Origin: an uncultured Spartobacteria bacterium
GTDB lineage: Bacteria; Verrucomicrobiota; Verrucomicrobiia; Chthoniobacterales; JAATET01
Reading direction: 5' to 3'
Length of the DNA stretch: 64,000 bases
NCBI GenBank assembly: GCA_937901895.1
Contig: CALGTD010000137.1
Location: 1-64,000 of the forward strand
Of the stretch, positions 59,998 through 64,000 are shown in pieces. The notes beneath the pieces are model-generated. The model did no database searches, had not been told where the DNA came from, and saw only the letters and a program-made list of their open reading frames with translations. Position 1 is the stretch's first letter. Each line of letters opens with the position of its first letter. Position numbers and translations under genes: made by a program.

Positions 59998-62090
59998 TTC
60001 ACGACCTCCGTGTCCGAAGGAAGACTTTCTGCGTAATCCGTCCGGTAGGTTTCCGGAATGAAGTAATACCAGGACCCTGGGGCGACAGCGAACGGCGTGT
60101 CGATCCACCGGCCCTCATCGTCCTTGCGGCGGATGCGCAACGTGTCCTTCCAGACGACCATCGGCGACTGCCCGGAGATCAGGAAGAGCATCGGTTGCTC
60201 GTCGTAAATCATGCGCTGCAGCTCACTGGCGAGACGCGCGATCTCGTCACGATCGTATTCCTCGCGAAGCGCCTCGATGATGCGGTCGGCCTCGGGATTC
60301 TTGTAATTCGTGTAGTTGAGCTGGTCGGGGCCGGTCTGGGAGGAATGCCAGACCTGGTATTGATCCCAGTTTGGTGGGGTGACCCAGCCAAGCACGGTGG
60401 ATTCGAACTCGTGCTTCTTGATGAAGCGCTCGATGAACACGGCCCACTCGTAGATCTCGATCGTCACCTCGACTCCGATCTTGCGGAAGGAATCCTGCGC
60501 CAGGGTCGCGATGTCCTTGCGCACATCGTTGCCCTGGTTGGTGATGATCTTGAAGCTGAGGCGCTCGCCGTCCTTGCGCCGGATTCCGTCCGGTCCGGGG
60601 ATCCATCCCGCATCGTCGAGCAGCCGTTTCGCCTGCTCGGGATCGTAGGGAATGGGCGTCATGTCCCGGTTTGCGAACCACATTTCCGGAATCAGAATGC
60701 CCGTCGAGCGCTGGCCGATGCCGTAGTAGAGGTATTTGATGATCGCATCCACATCGAGCGCCATGGCCAGCGCACGGCGGACCTTCACGTTCTGAAAGAT
60801 CGGTTTGCGCATGTTCCAGCCGAGGTAGCTGTAGGACATCGAGGGGACCGTGAGCGTGGTGAATCTCGGGTCGTCCCGGTAGGAACGAACCGCCCACGGG
60901 GAGAGCACGGCCTCGTAGAGATCGACCTGATGCGTCTCGAATGCGAGACGCAGCACGGTGGGATCCGGCATGCTGCGGAAAACGATGGCATCGAGCCAGG
61001 GACCGGAACGCCAGTAGTCGGGATTGCGCACAACGCGGACGAATTCATTGGTTTTCCACGTGTCGAATTTGAACGGCCCTGTGCCGATCGGGTGCCGGTT
61101 GAAGTTCGCGGCCCACCATTCCTGCGACTTGCCTTCGAGGACGTGCTTCGGGAGGAGAAGCATTGTCCAGCTCAGGATCGCCGGGGAATACGGCGTGCGG
61201 TATTTCACCACGAACTCGTGCGGGGTCGGCGCCTCGACCGAAAGGATGGAATCGAAGTCGACCTTTCGCGGACTCGCGACCTGCTCGTCCACCAGGCACT
61301 CGTAGGTGAAGACGCAGTCGGCGGAAGTGAAGGGAGCGCCATCGTGCCAGCGAACGTTCTCGTGGAGCTTGAACCGGAGAACCGGCTCGGCGAGGAGGTT
61401 GCGGCGGGAGAGCGACCGCACGCCGGCTTCCGCAATGCCGAGTGATTCGACGAATTCACGCAGTTTCCTGCCGGCGTCGAGTTCGTCGCGGATGGTGATT
61501 TCGAATGCCAGATTGTAGTCGAACCACTCGCGCTCAACGGTGAGTTCGGGGTGCGCTTCGCGGAATTTTTGGAGCGTTTCCCGGGCCTTGTCTCCAATGT
61601 CCACGCGGAAGGTTTCGAGGGGAACGAGCGATGCGGCATCGAGGGACGCGGCGATCGCTTCGGATTTGCGGAAACCGGGGAGGTCCTGCCGCAGGATCAG
61701 GCGATCGCCTTCCCGCTGGATGGAGCTGAGCGTCCACTCCTCCCACGAGGATCGCGCCGCATTCAGCGTTTCCTCCGCGGCTGCCGCGGCTTCGGGGGAG
61801 CGGAAAATGAAGGTCGTGAGCTGGTATTCCTCGTATCCGGAAGCAAGGTGGGGGATCAGCTCGAGCTTTTCGTTGAGGGTGAGCAGGCCCTCGAAAATCA
61901 TCGCCTCGACCTCGCTGGCCGCGGAATCCGTCGACTGGATTGGATTCAGCCGCGTGGGCTCGGCAATCGTCGCGTAGGTGAATTCGTTCTTCTTGTGGAG
62001 CGTGAGGCGGGTGCTGTTGACGAACGCCGCTGCGAGGAGGAGAACGAGCGCCAGGGGGACGCCGTAGACGAAGAGGCGAATGGTCCGCAT
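59994..62090 (-). CDS. dppA: Peptide-binding protein of the Dpp/Opp transporter, oversized and membrane-anchored
   Basis: 698 residues against about 530-550 for usual family members. It begins with a membrane segment (VYGVPLALVLLLAAAFV) and no lipobox cysteine, so it is probably anchored in the inner membrane. SBP_bac_5 motifs are present: AEPTRLNPIQSTD, MIFEGLLTLNEKLELIPHLA, FKLHENVRWHDGAPFTSADC and MALDVDAIIKYLYYG. Between residues about 90 and 237 lies an extra segment of about 150 residues, Glu/Arg-rich, where normal proteins have a short strand. The ligand is not predictable. First gene of the operon. Confidence 0.9.
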   Translation of the reverse strand: MRTIRLFVYGVPLALVLLLAAAFVNSTRLTLHKKNEFTYATIAEPTRLNPIQSTDSAASEVEAMIFEGLLTLNEKLELIPHLASGYEEYQLTTFIFRSPEAAAAAEETLNAARSSWEEWTLSSIQREGDRLILRQDLPGFRKSEAIAASLDAASLVPLETFRVDIGDKARETLQKFREAHPELTVEREWFDYNLAFEITIRDELDAGRKLREFVESLGIAEAGVRSLSRRNLLAEPVLRFKLHENVRWHDGAPFTSADCVFTYECLVDEQVASPRKVDFDSILSVEAPTPHEFVVKYRTPYSPAILSWTMLLLPKHVLEGKSQEWWAANFNRHPIGTGPFKFDTWKTNEFVRVVRNPDYWRSGPWLDAIVFRSMPDPTVLRLAFETHQVDLYEAVLSPWAVRSYRDDPRFTTLTVPSMSYSYLGWNMRKPIFQNVKVRRALAMALDVDAIIKYLYYGIGQRSTGILIPEMWFANRDMTPIPYDPEQAKRLLDDAGWIPGPDGIRRKDGERLSFKIITNQGNDVRKDIATLAQDSFRKIGVEVTIEIYEWAVFIERFIKKHEFESTVLGWVTPPNWDQYQVWHSSQTGPDQLNYTNYKNPEADRIIEALREEYDRDEIARLASELQRMIYDEQPMLFLISGQSPMVVWKDTLRIRRKDDEGRWIDTPFAVAPGSWYYFIPETYRTDYAESLPSDTEVVK

Positions 62091-62172
62091 CTCAGGCGGC
62101 TGGGAGTTGGCTTGTGTGTGTCATGCCGGCATTCGACGGGCTTTTAGTGACATGAATCGGCGGCTTCATCAA

Positions 62173-62188
62173 GCGAACTGCGGTTCGC
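62173..62188. promoter_or_regulatory. Dyad in the tig-clpP promoter region
   Basis: GCGAAC-TGCG-GTTCGC, perfect 6-bp arms, lies 45 bp upstream of the tig start in the 143-bp spacer shared with dppA. Its position suits a regulator site for the proteostasis operon. The GAAC-N4-GTTC form is LexA-like only in outline, and the spacer does not fit. Confidence 0.35.
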
Positions 62189-62233
62189 GGTTGTGACATA
62201 CGGGGGCGTGTGCTTCACTGGCGGGCTCGAATC

Positions 62234-63562
62234 ATGAATGTCGTCGTTGAAAACAAGCCGAACTGCATTGCCACGCTCCATGTGGAGCTCGAGCCGGAGC
62301 GCGTCGAGCGCGAGTGGCAGGCGGTCGCGAAGCAATTTCAGAAGATGGCCCGGGTGCCGGGATACCGTCCGGGCAAGGCGCCGCAGGCGTTGATCGACCG
62401 GAAGTTTGGCGCGGATATCCGCGAGGAAACCACGAACAAGCTCCTGCGCCAGGCGATGAACGAGGCCATCGAGCAGAAGAACCTGCGCGTGCTGACCGTG
62501 TCGAAGGTGGAGGGCGTGGAGATCGCGCCCGACAAGTCCATGCGTTTCACGGCCACCGTGGTGACGTCTCCGGAGTTCGAACTGCCGGACTATTCCAACA
62601 TCGAGCTCGAACTCGCGAAGCGCGAAGTGGCGGACAAGGACGTTGAGGACGCACTTGGCCGCATCGCCGAACAGCATGCGGAGTTCGAGACGGTCGAGGA
62701 TCGTCCGCTCGCGATGGAGGATTTTGCGGTGCTCAGCTATGCGGCATCGCTTGACGGGAAGCCGCTCGCCGAGGCGGTGGAAAAGTGCCCGCCGTTGCTG
62801 GCCGGCAAGCCGAACTGGTGGATCCGCCTCGCTCCGGACACGCTTGCACCGGGGTTCTGTGAGGCGATGGTCGGAATGAAGCCCGAGGAAACCCGCGAGT
62901 TCACGCTCGACATCCCGGAGGACTTTCCGTTTGAGCCGGTGCGCGGGAAGAAGCTCACGTATACGGCGACGTTGCACGAGATCCGCACCCGCAAACTGCC
63001 GCCGCTCGATGACGAGCTGGCGAACAAGATCGATCCCGGCAAGACGATGGCGGAGGTTCGCGAGCGTCTGCGTGTCGAACTGCAGAAATACGCCGAAAAC
63101 GAATTTGAGAACGCCAAGCGCAACGGCGCGGTGCAGAAGCTGCTCGCGGCCGTGACGTGCGATCTTCCCGATCACCTCGTGAACAACGAGATGTCCGGCA
63201 TCCTCCGCGAGATCGTTCAGGAGAATCAGGGACGCGGCGTGAGCGACGAGGAACTGCGTGCCCACGAGGACGAAATCATGGGCGCCGCGAAGCAGAGTGC
63301 GACCGAGCGCGTCCGGTCCACGTTCCTGCTGCTGCGCATCGCCGAGAAGGAGAAGATCGAGGTGACCGAACAGGACATGGCCTTCCACGTCACCCGGCTC
63401 GCGGCGCACTACCAGATTCCGGTGCAGAAGTTCGTGAAGGATCTGCGAAAGCGAAATGCGTTTGGTCAGATCCGTGAGCAGATCCTCGCGGGCAAGGCTC
63501 TTGATTTCATCGCATCGAATGTTACGCTGCGCGAGCCTGCAGCGAAGCCCGCCGCGGCATAA
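62234..63562 (+). CDS. tig: Trigger factor
   Basis: 442 residues. Trigger factor is the ribosome-bound chaperone and prolyl isomerase. The N-terminal ribosome-binding loop is in FQKMARVPGYRPGKAPQALI (consensus G-F-R-x-G-K with Phe to Tyr), the FKBP domain spans about residues 150-245, and the C-terminal helical arms end in NVTLREPAAKPAAA. The ATG at 62234 fits the family. clpP starts 3 bp after the stop, the common tig-clpP order. Confidence 0.95.
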   Translation: MNVVVENKPNCIATLHVELEPERVEREWQAVAKQFQKMARVPGYRPGKAPQALIDRKFGADIREETTNKLLRQAMNEAIEQKNLRVLTVSKVEGVEIAPDKSMRFTATVVTSPEFELPDYSNIELELAKREVADKDVEDALGRIAEQHAEFETVEDRPLAMEDFAVLSYAASLDGKPLAEAVEKCPPLLAGKPNWWIRLAPDTLAPGFCEAMVGMKPEETREFTLDIPEDFPFEPVRGKKLTYTATLHEIRTRKLPPLDDELANKIDPGKTMAEVRERLRVELQKYAENEFENAKRNGAVQKLLAAVTCDLPDHLVNNEMSGILREIVQENQGRGVSDEELRAHEDEIMGAAKQSATERVRSTFLLLRIAEKEKIEVTEQDMAFHVTRLAAHYQIPVQKFVKDLRKRNAFGQIREQILAGKALDFIASNVTLREPAAKPAAA

Positions 63563-63565
63563 CTC

Positions 63566-64000
63566 ATGACACAGCCAAATTCCATGCTGGTTCCAATCGT
63601 TGTTGAGCAAACCGGGCGCGGCGAGCGCAGTTACGACATCTACTCGCGCCTCCTCAAGGATCGCATCATCTTCATCGGCACGCCGATCGACGATCATGTC
63701 GCGAATCTGGTGATCGCGCAGATGCTGTTCCTGCAGATGGAGGATCCGAAGAAGGACATCAACATCTACATCAACTCGCCGGGCGGATCCGTCACGGCAG
63801 GCCTCGCGATCTACGACACGATGCAGTTTGTGACGTGCGACGTGACGACCTATTGCATGGGCATCGCGGCGAGCATGGGCGCGGTGCTGCTTTGCGCGGG
63901 AGCGAAGGGCAAGCGCTACGCACTGCCAAACTCCGACATCATGATCCATCAGGTCTCCGGCGGTGCGCAGGGCCAGGCCAGCGATGTCGAGCGGCAGGTC
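63566..64000 (+). CDS. clpP: ATP-dependent Clp protease proteolytic subunit, cut by window edge
   Basis: The first 145 residues are present, frame open to base 64000. ClpP is the barrel-shaped serine protease of ClpXP/ClpAP. The start region reads PIVVEQTGRGERSYDIYSRL, the nucleophile Ser is in MGIAASMGAVLL and the catalytic His in DIMIHQVSGG; the catalytic Asp lies beyond the window. It is 3 bp behind tig, so the two are co-translated. Confidence 0.97.
   Translation, partial: MTQPNSMLVPIVVEQTGRGERSYDIYSRLLKDRIIFIGTPIDDHVANLVIAQMLFLQMEDPKKDINIYINSPGGSVTAGLAIYDTMQFVTCDVTTYCMGIAASMGAVLLCAGAKGKRYALPNSDIMIHQVSGGAQGQASDVERQV

Overview
The window is GC-rich, densely packed bacterial chromosome with short gaps and many 1-4 bp start/stop overlaps. 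Lipoprotein signals, a heptose-1-phosphate adenylyltransferase, a Tat-signal oxidoreductase and an L,D-transpeptidase point to a two-membrane (Gram-negative type) cell. Menaquinone is made by the futalosine route (mqnE, mqnA) and NADH is oxidised by both complex I (nuoD, nuoE, nuoF) and a type II NADH dehydrogenase. Together with the gene style this fits Verrucomicrobiota (Chthoniobacter-like). The taxon is an inference: the window holds no rRNA or other decisive marker.

Layout. 1-3300 (minus): nucleoside transporter end, moaD-like gene, hpt, L,D-transpeptidase, ndh. 3306-3329: a perfect palindrome of Rex/Crp type between ndh and nuoD. 3375-7773: nuoD, a small lipoprotein on the other strand, nuoE-nuoF, a glyoxalase-fold gene. 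7781-11105 (minus): microprotein, paired half-size chromate transporters, CYTH-like protein, frameshifted bicupin. 11467-17590 (plus): PBP2, secreted protein, PolX, TPR protein, RidA. 17634-21507 (minus): DPBB protein, nadB, panC, secG. 21744-24237 (plus): accB, accC, thiE. 24262-28489 (minus): uvrB and a secreted metalloprotease. 28605-30544 (plus): mqnE-mqnA. 30535-32690 (minus): FAD reductase and hemW. 32760-34702 (plus): DUF362 protein and squalene/phytoene synthase. 34704-41134 (minus): a degenerate NRPS-like protein, ilvD, TPR lipoprotein. 41206-41715: peroxiredoxin. 41769-43896: tRNA-Lys with a decayed 2 kb integrated element. 43957-52937: nitroreductase, surE, lipid kinase, alcohol dehydrogenase, ABC-2 permease, heptose adenylyltransferase, aldo/keto reductase, hisA-hisH-hisB. 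53005-62090 (mostly minus): secreted coiled-coil protein, M14 peptidase, aguB, 4-OT, two divergent cyclophilins, a Dpp/Opp operon. 62234-64000: tig-clpP.

Most of the window is housekeeping: respiration, cofactors (NAD, pantothenate, thiamine, menaquinone), fatty-acid initiation, histidine and branched-chain amino-acid synthesis, cell wall and protein quality control. The accessory or odd parts are: (i) a 1207-residue C-A-PCP-TE protein directly behind ilvD in which every recognisable catalytic position has been replaced although the frame is intact; (ii) a tRNA-Lys element bounded by 46-bp direct repeats and carrying a polyvalent-type kinase, a frameshifted gene and a probable tape-measure fragment; (iii) a redox-type operator between the two NADH dehydrogenase loci; (iv) a bicupin broken by one extra base in an A6 run; (v) an oversized Dpp binding protein with a roughly 150-residue insertion in an operon lacking dppF.
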